Shown here piece by piece: positions 10,261 through 22,310 of a stretch of DNA of 64,000 nucleotides. The first letter of the stretch is position 1, and each line of letters opens with the position of its first letter. Under the pieces are notes generated by a model. That model saw only the letters and a program-made list of their open reading frames with translations, made no database searches and was not told where the DNA came from. A program made the translations under genes and the position numbers. The stretch comes from Chlorophyllum brunneum (Eukaryota > Basidiomycota > Agaricomycetes > Agaricales > Agaricaceae): positions 310,001-374,000 of the forward strand of contig OY756142.1 in assembly GCA_963576785.1 (NCBI GenBank). Direction: 5' to 3'.

Positions 10261-11809
10261 TCAGGAGCCTCTCACAAGATGCAGTGCAAGTAAGACAGCA
10301 GCCGGTAGACCACCCACAAAGAACATGTCGAAAGCTGTTCGAACAGTACCAGAAGAGACTGAGACCTCAGATTGGGTAGGTCGGACAACGGAGGTGACTT
10401 GTAGAGCTGTCGTTGCGGGCGGCGTAGACGAAGGAGGAGAGGCATGAATGATCGAATCGCTTGCTGTGGTAGCAGGAGGTCCGGGGACTCCGGGCGGAGC
10501 TGCAGCATTGAAAGTATAAGTACGAATCCCAGAAATCTCCCAAAATGCATTGTCGTAGGTCGGACTTCCAGGACCAATGACGTTATCCGCGAACTAGTTC
10601 CCTTTCAGTCCCAAGGTCCAAGGTTCTAAAAGCAGAGAGCTCACGCAGGACATTGTGGGAGTATGACAAGTGCTCGCATAGATATCTGGTATACCTGCCC
10701 TGAAAAACGCAGACCTGAGCGAAATTACTAATAGTCAGAACTGCAGCTTATTACCAAGTGCCACACAGGGTAGTTAGCAACACAAGCTTTTGAGCGGTGA
10801 AGAACTGGCCAACATTGCAGGCGATAGCCGGATACGATGCACTGGGTATTCCCCAGGGTGTTGTGTCAATAACTGAAGACTCGGTAGCTGTCCTAATGTT
10901 CTCTGGTACGTCAGGCCTCTTTTTGAGGGTGTTAATAAATGTAGAAGGACAGTGTAAGAACTACTTACACTCCAGAACCAGACAAAAATCCCAGCTGCAT
11001 CGATCTGAGCGGCCCATACACCTCCTCCGGCCTGAGCGAAGCCGGGACCCCAGCTATTGGGCTTGGTCTCCACAACTAGACAGCCCTGGGGGGTAGAACA
11101 ATCACCTTCGATTGTCTGACCCGTCTGCCCAGGGTTTCTATCCTGAAAGCACCCAGGGGTGGAGTGGAGCGCGATTTGGTTATTATTATTCATGTTGATC
11201 CCTTCAATGATGTCTATTTCGCCCGCCTGCGGCCATTCCTTACCGGTGCCCAAAGTCCAGAATGAGGGCCAAACCTACCAAGTGTAATTATATACTCGAG
11301 TGATAATTTGGGAAACTGACACACCGAGCACCCATATGGAATGTGTCGGACGTCTATCATGACTAAGGACCCGATGCCATATGTATCTTGCGATGTGATT
11401 CGTACCTATGAAGATAGTTGGTGAACACCAACTCCAAGCCATGGGGAAGTGGTAAGCACGGAGTTTCTGAATACCAATGGACCATCCTGGACGAATGAAG
11501 TGCTGTCGACCCTCACGACAGCATTTCCAGCATCGTTGACATAGGTGAGGCGGTTTGACATTGCTGTCTGTCGGTCCACAAAAGTGACATTGCCTAGATT
11601 ATTCGCAGTGTGTCATTATACACGTGGCAGGAGGCTTTGTACCAATGGTACATACCCCACGTCGTGTTGTCAAAGAAGTTGTAATAGTCCCAGGCGTCAA
11701 AGAAATTCGGTCCAGAGTATTCCCGGAGAGGTACATAGGCCGCCAAAACAGCACTCGAGCTCAACCAAAACAGCAGGCAGAGTAGACTCAGAACATCCCT
11801 AATGGACAT
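10261..11809 (-). CDS. GH16 family glucanase, secreted, with Ser/Thr tail and GPI-like C-terminus
   Basis: Seven or so exons splice in frame. ATG 11809 starts a signal peptide (MSIRDVLSLLCLLFWLSSS). The GH16 core follows: FFDNTTWGNVTFVDRQ, VRITSQDTYGIGSLVMID, VWPSFWTLG, then the catalytic motif GEIDIIEG (E-x-D-x-x-E, nucleophile and acid/base Glu). Later come WGPGFAQAGGGVWAAQ, IFVWFWSRPDVPENI and CNVGQFFTAQKL. The last exon carries a Ser/Thr/Pro-rich linker and a hydrophobic C-terminus (FFVGGLPAAVLLAL) ending shortly before the TGA, typical of a GPI-attachment signal. Family members act on beta-1,3(4)-glucans or cell-wall crosslinks. The membrane/wall-anchored prediction favours a role on the fungus's own wall rather than free secretion. 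All junctions used have GT/AG ends and no frameshift is needed. Confidence 0.9.
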
Positions 11810-14800
11810 CGTAGTGGAAGAGGACAAAACTAGTGTGTGTGGGTAATCGAGGCATCATCAGACAATCGAACCAGGACGTTCCATGCTTGTTAGGACGCCA
11901 TCACATCAGTTGTGATGAGTTTATATCTGTTGTGTGCTATTCTTGTCAAACATCACACTGTCGTCGCCTTTTTCTGAACCTCAATTCCCTCGCTTCTAGC
12001 CCTCGTTAGCCCTCAATTTCCGCTCCGGAAGCGCCTTGACTGGCGTTCTCTCTCGTTCAGGACCGAACGCCGACGTTTGCTCAATACCTATCATGAGAAG
12101 GAGACGGTGATGAAAGGGCGATCCAACTCTCCTTTCTTCGCCCCGATGAGTTGCCTCCAAGCGTCTAGGAAACGAGTTTATCGGGGTTTAATTGGTCCCA
12201 TTGCGTGGAATATGCTGAGGTTACTCGGGCAACGACGATCACGCTGAAAAGTGACACGACTCAAGCAGAACTCGCCAACGTGGCTCAAAATTATCTCAAC
12301 ATATCAGCTAGTCCCATCGGAGGAATGCTGAAACGCCTAAACTAGCCTTGATTCTTGCTTTCACGTCTATTGTCGGTGTCCATTGCACTCGTATCACTAA
12401 CCGACACCAAGCTTGTTTGAGAAAATCCACTTACCACTGTAATCGTTACTCTATCTCACGAAGATTTGGTATGAGGTCAATCCGACATGTTTAATAACCT
12501 CGCAGGTGTCCAAGCGGAAGATAGCTATTGTGCGCCACCTTCATCTTAGTGATCTTTGTCTTGGCTTTGCAGCGAGAGGGCGTTTCGGGCGAAATCTGAC
12601 TTTAGGTGCGATCTACAAGCTGGAAGCTCCCCGTCGCCGCCGCCGCCACTGCGATCACGTCGACAAACACTTATGTATTTTCTGCAACCCGTGACAATTA
12701 TACGCAGAGGGCTTATGTCGTGTGGGCGCGATCCTCGTCCTCAGGTGTCGACACCAAATGACTCATCGATATGCTCTAGAGTGCGTAAGAAATGACGCAA
12801 CTGAGCATCTTCGACGTGTACAGACGTATATTTTTCAACATGGTGGCCTCTTTGGGGGTCGTGCAGCCCATCCCGCGGCCCCCGGGCCTGTGGCGGACCT
12901 GAATACGATTTCATTACTCTCTGGTCTCTCGTAACAGGCGCGCTTGCGTCAAGGTTTCGCTACTCAGAGTACTCCTCATATCCATGAAGCGACCTCGTGT
13001 TCCGTGGTAACGGGCCGTCCTTGAGGCTTCAACTTCATCTATCGATGGATGGGGTAGGTAAATACCCCCGATGGTGTAAACATTGTAAGGTTTGTGGCCC
13101 TAGCCTATTCGCCGCATAGAGTCTTGGTGACTGCGCGGGACGGTCCTGTCACCGCTACGCCACTGTATTCCGATGGGCCATTCCAGGTAGGACACCCGTA
13201 GTCGATATATGTTGCCTAACGACGTCCATTCGTGCTCACCATCTCTGACTTCCCCTGGCCTTGGCAGTACTACCACACGTTCCCGATGGTTGACAGGCCT
13301 CGTGTGCTTGAGACTCAACCGGCCCTCCCAACGCAAGGCACATTGATTCTCAACGTACAAAATATGCGCGAAACTTCATTCTCTTCTCGAAGCTCGATCG
13401 GGGACAACTTTCGCGTGCCTATGTATTTTTATCGCAGGTCGCAGGCATTTTGTCATTCTGATTCATGTGTCATTCATTAAACTGATAATTATTCCCAAGG
13501 CTGACGTACAATTTGGTCATGATGTAGACGTTAGGGTTGCAGTGTCACTCGACGAAGCTCCCTGTGGTGCATATCCGTAGGTGTATTGCGACTCTGCTCA
13601 TACTTTGGCATCAGAAATGCTGGGTAAAGCATTACGGTGGGATGAGCAGTGGATCCTAATCAGCCCAAGTTCATATTATGGTTGTGCCTGAGAATGTAAT
13701 TACGGTGCGTCTGGCATCCGCAGGAAATTTTACCAAAGGCAGAAAAGTCGCGGCTGGCTCAAGAAAGGGCAATGAGCACGTCCCATCCCTTCATCCACGA
13801 ACCTTACCATCTGGTTCGGCCCCAGGGAGAATGGAAGAGGCATTTAGGCGGTTCCGTCCACATGGGCAGAATCCGCGAACGAATTCAAGGTGAGCCAAAG
13901 CCGAGGAGGCTATCTTATCTCACTCTCCGGTTATGTGAACCAGTTTTCCCATATCTCGCACCATCAGCGGGAGCATCTAGAGGATCAGCCAGCCATTTAG
14001 ATTCGGCCACCTTAACGTCTGTATACGCGGGCAGAACTCATTTGACCCTCTTGGATCGTTAGTGAAGGGGGCTGTATCACCTAGAAAGGCATGTTACGCT
14101 CGTCACTCAATGATTCTGATACTGATAGCATGACATTCTCCCTTATTTTTCCAGGGCTGAGATATTACGAAGTCAGCGCTACTCGTAAAAGCCGAACAAT
14201 ATTTTGGTGAACTGAGAAGGCAGGGACACCAAGCTTATGCTCTTGCTTCAGCAGTGAAAGGTTAGATCCGTCGCAATCTGAGTGGCGTTGTTTGAGCAGG
14301 ACTTTAGATGCTGGAAGTGCTCATACAAGCTTTGTACTGAAGTAAGGAGGCAATTTTTGGGGTAGTGGCGGCCAATGCCATGGCGAGACTCCGTAATGAG
14401 GGACGCAGTCGAAGTAGATTGCAACGCTGGAAGACGATCATCAAAACCAGGTCGAACATAGCATATGTTCTGCACAATCTCCAGAGAGGCACCGACAGAT
14501 ACAGGACCGGGGATCTCTGTTGTATCCGTCGACACAAGCTCACAAGATTATCGGAGAGCGAGACGGGCATCTCGGCTGTCATAGGAAAATATAGAGGGCA
14601 TGTGCAGACCGAGCTGTCGGAGAGAGGGTGGATATGTCACGATTGGGACGCATCTGGAGATAGATGGGGGAACAAAGGCGGAAGAGACTGCCGGTCAAAT
14701 TGTGGCGTGGTGAGGCAAGGAAGGGTGTTGGACGTTGATGGATGGGAGTCACGTGTATTCCCGATAAGGCAGCCATAAGGCTGTTTTCGGAAATGACGTA

Positions 14801-15122
14801 AATGGACTTCGGAGTGTGAAAGGACAGGCCGTGCTTGGATTTGACGCGTCGGTGCATTTGGATGCTGCCGATGCTATCGAGCCATGCATTTGACAGTCCG
14901 CGACAAACAGGAACACCGTCGCTCTCCCCGATTTGTCAGCGCACCCAGCGGAACATATATAATCGACCTCTCGTCCAGAATTCCATTTCCCACCTCTTCT
15001 TCTTCCCTCCTTCCACCCATCTCCTCTTCCGCCCGCGTAACCTGTAGCGACGCCGGTCCTTCTCTTCTAGTCTCTCCGTCTCTCCCACATATCTCTAGGA
15101 CCCTTCCTCTTGGGCTAGCAAC
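11810..15122. other. 3.3 kb gene-poor stretch
   Basis: No frame with a recognisable motif on either strand. A cluster of overlapping minus-strand frames at about 14250-14860 (one hydrophobic) might be a small or decayed gene, but I cannot splice it into anything known. The right end holds the CT-rich leader and TATA box of the P450 gene. Confidence 0.45.
14956..14963 (+). promoter_or_regulatory. TATA box of the P450 gene
   Basis: TATATAAT about 165 bp upstream of ATG 15123, followed by a pyrimidine-rich leader, the usual layout of a fungal core promoter. Confidence 0.4.
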
Positions 15123-17096
15123 ATGGTTTTCGCGGTCCTTTTCTGCTCACACAACTTATTCCTTGGCCTGGCTTCCGCCGTACTTGTATACATCGTTATC
15201 CGGTTCATCTATAACCTGTTCTTGTCTCCTCTCAGCGCAATCCCCGGTCCCTGGTATGCCGCAGTCTCAGACCTCTGGCTTAACATCCACGTCATTCGTC
15301 TCCGCCAATGCAAGACCATTCAGGAGCTCTTTGAAATGTATGGTCCCGTCGTGCGTGTCGGACCAAATAAGATTGTCTTCCGCGATATCTCCACAATGCG
15401 AACGGTTTACTCTGTTCACAAATTCGACAAAAGTAGTTATTATAAGAGTCTCCTCACGTATGTCACTTCTTCGCTACGCTGAGCCGTAAAAATAACTCAA
15501 AATTTGGCTTCACAGCAACGACAACGATCACGCGTAGGTGCAGAAGCGCATATATGCATATTTTATGCTGACAGCGTCTCTAGCATGACGACCCTTGATC
15601 ATGCTCATCATATCATACGAAGGCGGGGCTACGCCCCACACTATACACCACCCAATGTCGCCAAATTTCAGCCAGAGATGCACGAATCCATGTGCGAAGT
15701 TTTAAATGTACGCCCTGAATTTGGGACGTTGGGTGCCAGTTCATTTACATCTTCGCGCCAGATACTAGATGCCATCGCGGGCAAAGCCTCAACAGAGTGC
15801 CTCACCCTTTTCAGACATCTCATGGTGGACGTTGTGGTGTCTTCTTCTTATGGTTATCGCCTCGGAGCAGTCACCAAGTGGGCCATGGACGTTGAGGACC
15901 CTCTTTCCACGGCGATTAACGATTTCCCAAAGCGGGGGATTCTGGTAATATCCTCTCCTCGACATCCTGTCATGTCACTGAACCACATTTCTAGCGCAGT
16001 ATCGTGCCTGGTTGGGCCTGGAAACTCGTTTGCCGCCTACCGAATGTTCGGTGGCGGCAGATGTGCGATTCTGACAAAATCATGGCTGAGGTTTGCAATC
16101 AGATCATTCCGACTACGGGGTCTCGTTAACTCTTATCCTTTCTAGTTTGTCAGTTCCCGAGTCTATGAGATGAGGGCGCAAATGAACGCAGGAAAGATCG
16201 GTGAATCAGAGAAGATCCCTATGCTGCAGCGCCTTCTTGAGTATCGCTATTCCTCGAATGAATTCATGCCTGATCACGATATCATCTCGGAGTGTATGGG
16301 TCACCTGTAAGTCGTCTCATCTACGCACTATTCTACATCTCATGCAATCGTTAGAATTGCAGGATCAGATACCAGCTCTATCTCTCTGTCTTATTTCTTC
16401 TGGGAGCTCAGCCGCCGACCTGATATTCTCAAGAAGCTCCAGGGTGAAATTGACGAGGTCATGCCCGACACTCGAGCGATCCCAGATATTTCTATTCTCC
16501 AGGAACTGCCATATCTGAGTGCATTCATTAAAGAAGGTCTGATTTGATCCACGCTTGGGCACCGAGAAGGAAAGGACTAAAAGCTTTGACTAGGCCTCCG
16601 GGTATACACTGCTGCTCCCAGTCTTCTTGAACGCGTTGTACCCAACTCTACGGCGAAGAGCGGTGCGCGTGATGAAATCTTCGACCTCATGGGCTATGCA
16701 CTTCCTCCTGGGACTGTCGTCTCTACTCAGGCCTGGTCAATGCATCGTGATCCATCTGTCTTTCCTTCTCCAGAAACATTTCTCCCTGAGCGTTGGCTCG
16801 AGTGCCCGCAGGCCGAACTTACCAATATGAATCAACATATGATGCCTTTCGGGACTGGTACTCGGGTCTGTGGGGGCCAAAATCTGGCACAGGTCATGCT
16901 CCGTGTGACAATCGCTGCCGTCATCAAGAGCTTCAATATCGCGGCGCCCGCTGAAACCAATGAAAGGAGTATGGAAATCAAAGATAGTTTCGTGAGTCCT
17001 CGTTTGCACATACCCAAAACCGTGATTGACTTGTGATTACAGGTTATTTTCCCTGCGGCGATGGAGTGCAAACTCATCTTCCTTCCCCGCCAATGA
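15123..17096 (+). CDS. Cytochrome P450 monooxygenase, complete
   Basis: About nine short exons join into a full P450 of roughly 500 residues. An N-terminal membrane anchor (about residues 5-32) is followed by the proline hinge SAIPGPWY. The I-helix motif is AGSDTS and the K-helix ExxR appears as KEGLR. The PERW region (FLPERWLE) is present, and the heme-binding loop is FGTGTRVCGG with the axial Cys. The last exon, after an intron starting near 16990, gives DSFVIFPAAMECKLIFLPRQ and stops at 17094-17096. Without that splice a slightly shorter alternative C-terminus ends at 17036. The style of sequence fits the E-class fungal P450s related to benzoate 4-monooxygenase/isotrichodermin-hydroxylase-type enzymes. 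ER-bound and dependent on a P450 reductase. No other secondary-metabolism gene sits next to it, so the substrate is unknown. Confidence 0.92.
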
Positions 17097-17692
17097 CCAC
17101 TATGCCACAACGCTGCCTTTCCTCCGTCTTAACAGTCATTCCCCTTTCCTCTCATTCACTACCTCCATGGCTTTACGAATACTTCTCAGCTATTCCTTCG
17201 CTTATATACTCTCCTCGCGCTCCCCCTCCTTGCTGTCGAACACGCTTTACTATCAATTTCTTGATTACGGCTCTGGTCACCATGATGTGTTTTACGTTCT
17301 GGACGTTCGAGTTTCGGTCACAGGACCCGCTTGTTTTCTTGTGTATGATCTTATACCCTAGAGTATTGTTTTCTGGACAGACCATTTGACCTGTCCCGTT
17401 CATATTATTATTGTATTCCCTTCCTAGCTTTTGCGCTCGGAATAATCAAATGGTATCGGGTGGATGGATTCTGGATGGTCCTTACTAGTCTGAATTAACG
17501 TCACTCACAGCCCTGGGAAGATGCCTGAACGTCGGGCTAGAAATGTGATATATTGTACAATCAATAACAGCACAGGGGTTTGTAATCCCCATAGATACAG
17601 TCAGCGTTTGGCGTGTTTAAAGCATCGGTAAAAAGTACAAGTGGTGGAGGGTGTATGTTTCTGAACGAAACGGAGGGCGGTGTGCCAATCCC
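17097..17692. other. 3' flanks of convergent genes
   Basis: Pyrimidine-rich 3' region of the P450 and 3' flank of the minus-strand gene. No gene or repeat seen. Confidence 0.4.
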
Positions 17693-19279
17693 TTAGCGTT
17701 GACGGGCAGATCCCGAGGTTGAAGAAACGCCTGCCCAACTTCTGTCACTTCCATCACTTCCCTCGCTTCCATCACTGCCTGGGTCGCTGATCACATCAAT
17801 ATCGGCTACAAATTCGAGGTCGGACAGATCAGAGTGCGGAGAACGAGGAGAAAGTGCGTTGGGTGAGGTAAAGTTGACGGGGGATGGTGAAGAAAGGTAA
17901 GAGAGCTCATGAGGAGAGGGTGAGCGTAGATGCTCGCGAATTACATTAACTGGCGAAGAAAGGTTTGACCGGGAAGACGTGGGTGAGGTTAGAAGAGACT
18001 GATAGTGAGATGCAGCAGTGCTTGTAATAGTCTGTTGAGACGGGGTTAGGGGCCGAGAGGCGGGATTAGATGACCATGAATCAATTTCAGGAGAGGGGTT
18101 ACGATCGAGAGGTTGTGCGACGGCAAATGGAGAAAGTACTTGCGGAGCAACAAGTGGGGAGAAGGTGGTGAAGGGAGAGGAGGTACCTGAAGAAGGCGGT
18201 GAGAGAAGCTCGACACCGCGTTCGCGATCAAGCTCCTGAGGATAAGATTGTGAAAGAGATGGAATAGGAGAAGAGAAGGAAGGAGGAGATTCTGGAGTGG
18301 GATTAATTGCTTTGGTTGGACTGGTTGGAGTTAAATAAGCCGGAGTAACCTGAGGAGGGGAGGTGGGGGGTGTGTGAACTTGAGAGAGGGGTGAGGGTCC
18401 AGAGGGTGCAGCACGGCTGGTTGCAGGCTGGCGCAGGGTCGATTCGCTACTGACAGTCCGTACAGTCGTTACCGGCGACACTTCTGGAGGAGGTGAAGAC
18501 AGCCTGCTTGGTATGGTATTTGTGGTTGGGGTCGTGGAGGCCGAGGTATCAAATAGGACGTGCGTAGGGGACATGGTGGGGTGTGGGATCGGGTTGATGG
18601 ACTGCGTAATTATGAGCGGTAAACATATCGAATATGTCGCAGAAATAAGAAAAGGCAGACCTGATCCATAGGATGGACGCTGCGGTTCGTACGATGTCTC
18701 AGTGTGGATGCCGTCTGGCTCCGTTCCACTTGGCTTCTCCATTCACTGACATCGTGCGCAGTATTGCTATCAAACTCGGAACCAAAACCACTCCTTCTGG
18801 AATGGCCACTAAGCTCTCTACGTCTATTGCTAGATGGCACATTAGGCCTTGAATCATTGTCAGACCCAGAAAGAGTGGAGTCTGAGTCTGAGTGTTTGGA
18901 ACGACTACCTCGCCGTCTATGGAGAGGGATTGACGCAGGGACGGGGATTGGACCCTGTCGCTGCATGCGTCTAGCACGACGACGAGCAATGAATTCTTCC
19001 GCCCATTGCTCGAACTTTGGTGCGAGGTGGGGCTCGTATACGAACTGGAGTGAAGGACGTCAGAGCTGTATCAGGTATCCCCGAAGATGATCGTTGGGTA
19101 TTGTTGGTTGATGGGGTTGCGAGGGACGGTATACTCACATGTTTGAAAGCGAATACAGCACCAACGGTGCCAACCACGGCGAGGACATATACTGCTGGTG
19201 CTGGCATTGCAGTAAGTGGTGGGATGGGAAGAAGTAAAGGAGAAAGAGGCCCGAGGTGCTCGATCGCATGACCGGCCAT
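17693..19279 (-). CDS. Single-pass membrane protein with long Ser/Pro-rich tail, function unknown
   Basis: The first real ATG is at 19279 (MAGHAIEHLGPL); the open frame upstream begins with TTG. Residues about 20-45 form one hydrophobic segment (AVYVLAVVGTVGAVFAF). An intron follows KH, then FVYEPHLAPKFEQWAEEFI and a strongly basic patch (ARRRARRMQRQ). A second intron after HPMDQ joins a ~310-residue Ser/Pro/Thr-rich region with many SP/TP dipeptides, probably disordered and phosphorylated, ending in an acidic Asp/Ser stretch (SDPGSDGSEGSDGSD). No enzymatic motif. The layout suggests a tail exposed to the cytosol on an organelle or ER membrane. I do not recognise a named family. Confidence 0.7.
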
Positions 19280-20690
19280 CAATGACACAACCGCCGGCAC
19301 CTTCCCGTTGACCGGCCGATCGGCACGATATACCCCCGTGTTAAGGAGAACTCGTATGACTGGCTGCCCGGCATCCTTGCGTGGGGGCTTCAAGGAATTG
19401 GCTTGAATATGCAGTGAAGTAGCATGGGTTTTCTGAAGATAAAAAGGGGACGGCGCAGTCAGTTGATTATCATCATCATTGATGTGAGTGTATAAGAAGT
19501 CAAGTTCAGGTGGACCGGCAGACAGCGCAACGCCCAGGAGATCACTGTTTAGGCCTCAGGGCAGGCGTAAATACAGCTGCTTAGGAGAACTGGGCACAAA
19601 AGTCGAGGTATCTCACTCGAATATGCGTCGATTCCTGCTTTTTGAAAGAAAGCGAGCATCCGTCACTATGGCTTTGGTGCACCCGGGCCGGCGCTGACCG
19701 ACTCTCTTCCGCTAGTTCCACTCCTGCTACCTAGGCGCCTAAGGCTCACGAACAGGGAATCCTGCTCGACCATTCGAATGTCCCCCGTACAGACAAGGCA
19801 TTGGTACGCGCCAATGAAACCACTACTCCGCGTTCAGTGTTCAACGGCCAGCGAAAAAACAGGACCAGTCGAAGCACAGCTTGGCCCCGGAACACTCACC
19901 GTCACGACCAGTTACTAGGTTCTGCCCGAGGCAGTGCAGCATAGTATTTTACTCGTTCGCTCATGACTGAGTGCTGACTTCGGGGGATGTTGAATCGCGG
20001 TGGACGGATAAGCGATGAAAACAGAGGGCTCTTCAGGCGGTTTCTGCGGTACTGTCCGAGGCAATGGGGGATTTCCGAAATCACAGGTTCTGAAAGTTCA
20101 GTAAGAATCCTTTAGCGCACAGCGTGGTCGACTAACCCTGGATATTTCTCGCGTAACATTCCTGGGAAGAACATGTTGATCTTGCGGGTAGGTTGGTGTA
20201 AATGCGGGGTAAACTTTCCTATTTCTCGAAACATACAAGGTCTGGCCAGTCAGACGGTCTTCTCCGCCTGTGCACACGGCAGAATAACAAGTTCTAGGAG
20301 GAGGCCCTTCAACAATGCACGACCACAACTACCTACCTTACTCAATACCACACTTCGACTACAGCGTTCTTCATTACTTTCCAGTCGAAATCCCCTCAGG
20401 CCCCAGGATTTCTCGCAGTGATTTAGGCGCGTTCCACGACCAAGGAAATGTAGACGACCGCTTAAGGAGGTGAAGGACTACCCTTTCGCGAAAACCGGAC
20501 AAAACACGGTCCGGATTCTGGAGGACCCAGATTCAATTCCTCCGGATAAAAATCGAATCCGGCCCGACACACAATATCCCAAACCAGGGTTCAATTCCCC
20601 CTAGAGTTGGGAGGAGGACGAAAAGTTTTCTACCAAGGGTCGACAACATCTGGATAGCGACCGAGCAAAAGGGGATAACAGCAGTACGGA
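19280..20690. other. Intergenic region bordering the repeat zone
   Basis: No supported gene. Around 20480-20600 there are short inverted and direct repeats built on TCCGGAT/ATCCGG, possibly able to form hairpins. The rest carries no pattern I can name. Confidence 0.4.
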
Positions 20691-21344
20691 ATCAAATGGC
20701 GGTGTTGAACTCAGCCAATCCTTGTCAAATCCACGGACTCGATCAGGGCTGGCAGGCCCAGTATGGGCAAAGCCGTTTTCGCTTCTCCTTTCGTGACCGA
20801 GTAGCCGTCAACGAAAAGGGACGCCGTGGATTTTGAAACAGACCACAGCGTGTAGTAAGAGTTGTGGTCTACCGCAGCAAAATTTTGGGGCACTAAACTC
20901 GACGCGGGGCATCGCATGAACGGTTCTGAATTCAGGCAAACGTACTCACGTTCGGGAACGGTACTTTATTGACAACTGGTTGCTGTGTGCCGTGGGAGTG
21001 ACTCGGGTCCACACTTGTCCAAGAATAAGAGAGGTTTGTTATTTCAATGAGATGGGAAGTTGATACAAGCAAAAGGTAGTAAATGAATGCTGTCGAGAAC
21101 AAGGTCTCTATGATGTCTATATCGGAAACAATGCATTATAATGTAAAGGTAGGTGTGGTTCAACCACATAACTTTATATAAGAGGAGGATGAGACGAAAC
21201 CGATTCAAGAACATCCAAGAAAATTAACAGAAGACAAGCGAGTGAGAGGGGGAAGCCCGAGACGCGAACATTGAATGGTGGGGATGGACATGACGGTAGG
21301 TCGCCCAGTTCAATTTGAAGCTACTAACCACGCCTAGTGAAGCA

Positions 21345-22226
21345 TCACGAGAGGGCCCATCGGGCCACAATCAAGAAGAACCTCAGAGCCGACATTATGA
21401 CGGCCTGGCCGTGAACGCTCTCAGTGTACTGAGAGTCCCGCCCTGGAAGCCTATAATAAATTTTACAGGCTGACTTGATGGCAGAGAAGACCGCGATCCA
21501 CAAGAAAATGCATGGAATCAGGCGAAGGACCAGCTTCCGGGCGCGGTTCAACTCGGCGTTGCTATCGTTAGGCTATGGTATCCGGGTCGTCAGGCTGTTT
21601 GTCGAGGAGGAGGATTTTGGGAGAGACTTACTATATTATCCCGGTGAGTGTTGTCGCCAGTATCGTCGTCGTGGTCGAAATTTCTGAGAGAGAGCACGGC
21701 TGTCTCTTCCGCATAATGTGATGGTGCAGCTTGCATGAAGAAATTGGTCATGGCACCGCCGCCCTGCGGGGCGCCATTTAGGCGAGACACAAGCTGCCAG
21801 ATGCTCAACGCCCCCAGGCACCTACACGAGGGTTCAGTCAGTCATAGAAAACAGTCGGAAGGGCGAAAACGTACAGTTCCTCGATGAAATTTCTGAAGCG
21901 GAGAACCCGCTCCAGATAGTGCGTATATACGCTACTCGACGCGGGTCTGACCAGTCCGAAGTCCAGGTACGAGACCAAAAATTCCGCGGTGACCTGAAAA
22001 CATATCCAGACGCTGTGGAAGACGCGTTAAATACTCGATGCAGACTAAGGGTGGTGACAGGCGGAGCTTACGGTGATGAGTTGTTGTCGGCGAGCCATTC
22101 ACGAAGTTGAGCCCGCAAATGATAAGGCACAGCATCTTGGGCATGATGGGGAACTTCCGTTGCATACTGAGGGAGGACGAGTGCATCACCCTCAACGTTC
22201 AAGTCGTTGAAATTTTGCCAAGGCAT
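21345..22226 (-). CDS. Membrane protein of the diversifying paralogue trio, copy C
   Basis: Four exons, with introns in the same places as copies A and B. ATG 22226 begins MPWQNFND. The N-terminal region carries the trio's best-conserved motif, TEVPHHAQDAVPYHLR then EWL. Exon 3 contains SHYAEE and an Asp/Asn-rich linker (FDHDDDTGDN). Exon 4 starts PNDSNAELNRARKLVLR, matching PDGTNADLARTRELLLR in copy A. Hydrophobic segments near the C-terminus (IPCIFLWIAVFSAI and SALRFFLIVA) are likely membrane helices; there is no N-terminal signal peptide. About 240 residues. The protein ends abruptly after RWALS, about 10-15 residues before the ends of the other copies. No known family recognised and no enzymatic motif seen. 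Confidence 0.75.
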
Positions 22227-22294
22227 GACGCTGCAACTAGAAATTGGGAAGAAGTTGGGAAAAAAGCGGTAAACTGGAAAGAAGGAAAGTATGG

Positions 22295-22310
22295 TGGGTT
22301 TTTTATCCGC
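22295..22310 (-). promoter_or_regulatory. Conserved GGATAAAA promoter element, copy C
   Basis: On the minus strand GCGGATAAAAAACC lies about 80 bp upstream of ATG 22226. The same GATAAAA element sits at the same distance upstream of copies A and B. Confidence 0.5.

Noticed and set aside
10430..10470. Suspected frameshift in the GH16 tail
   Set aside because: On re-reading the reverse complement the frame is continuous (SDSIIHASPP), so no frameshift exists.
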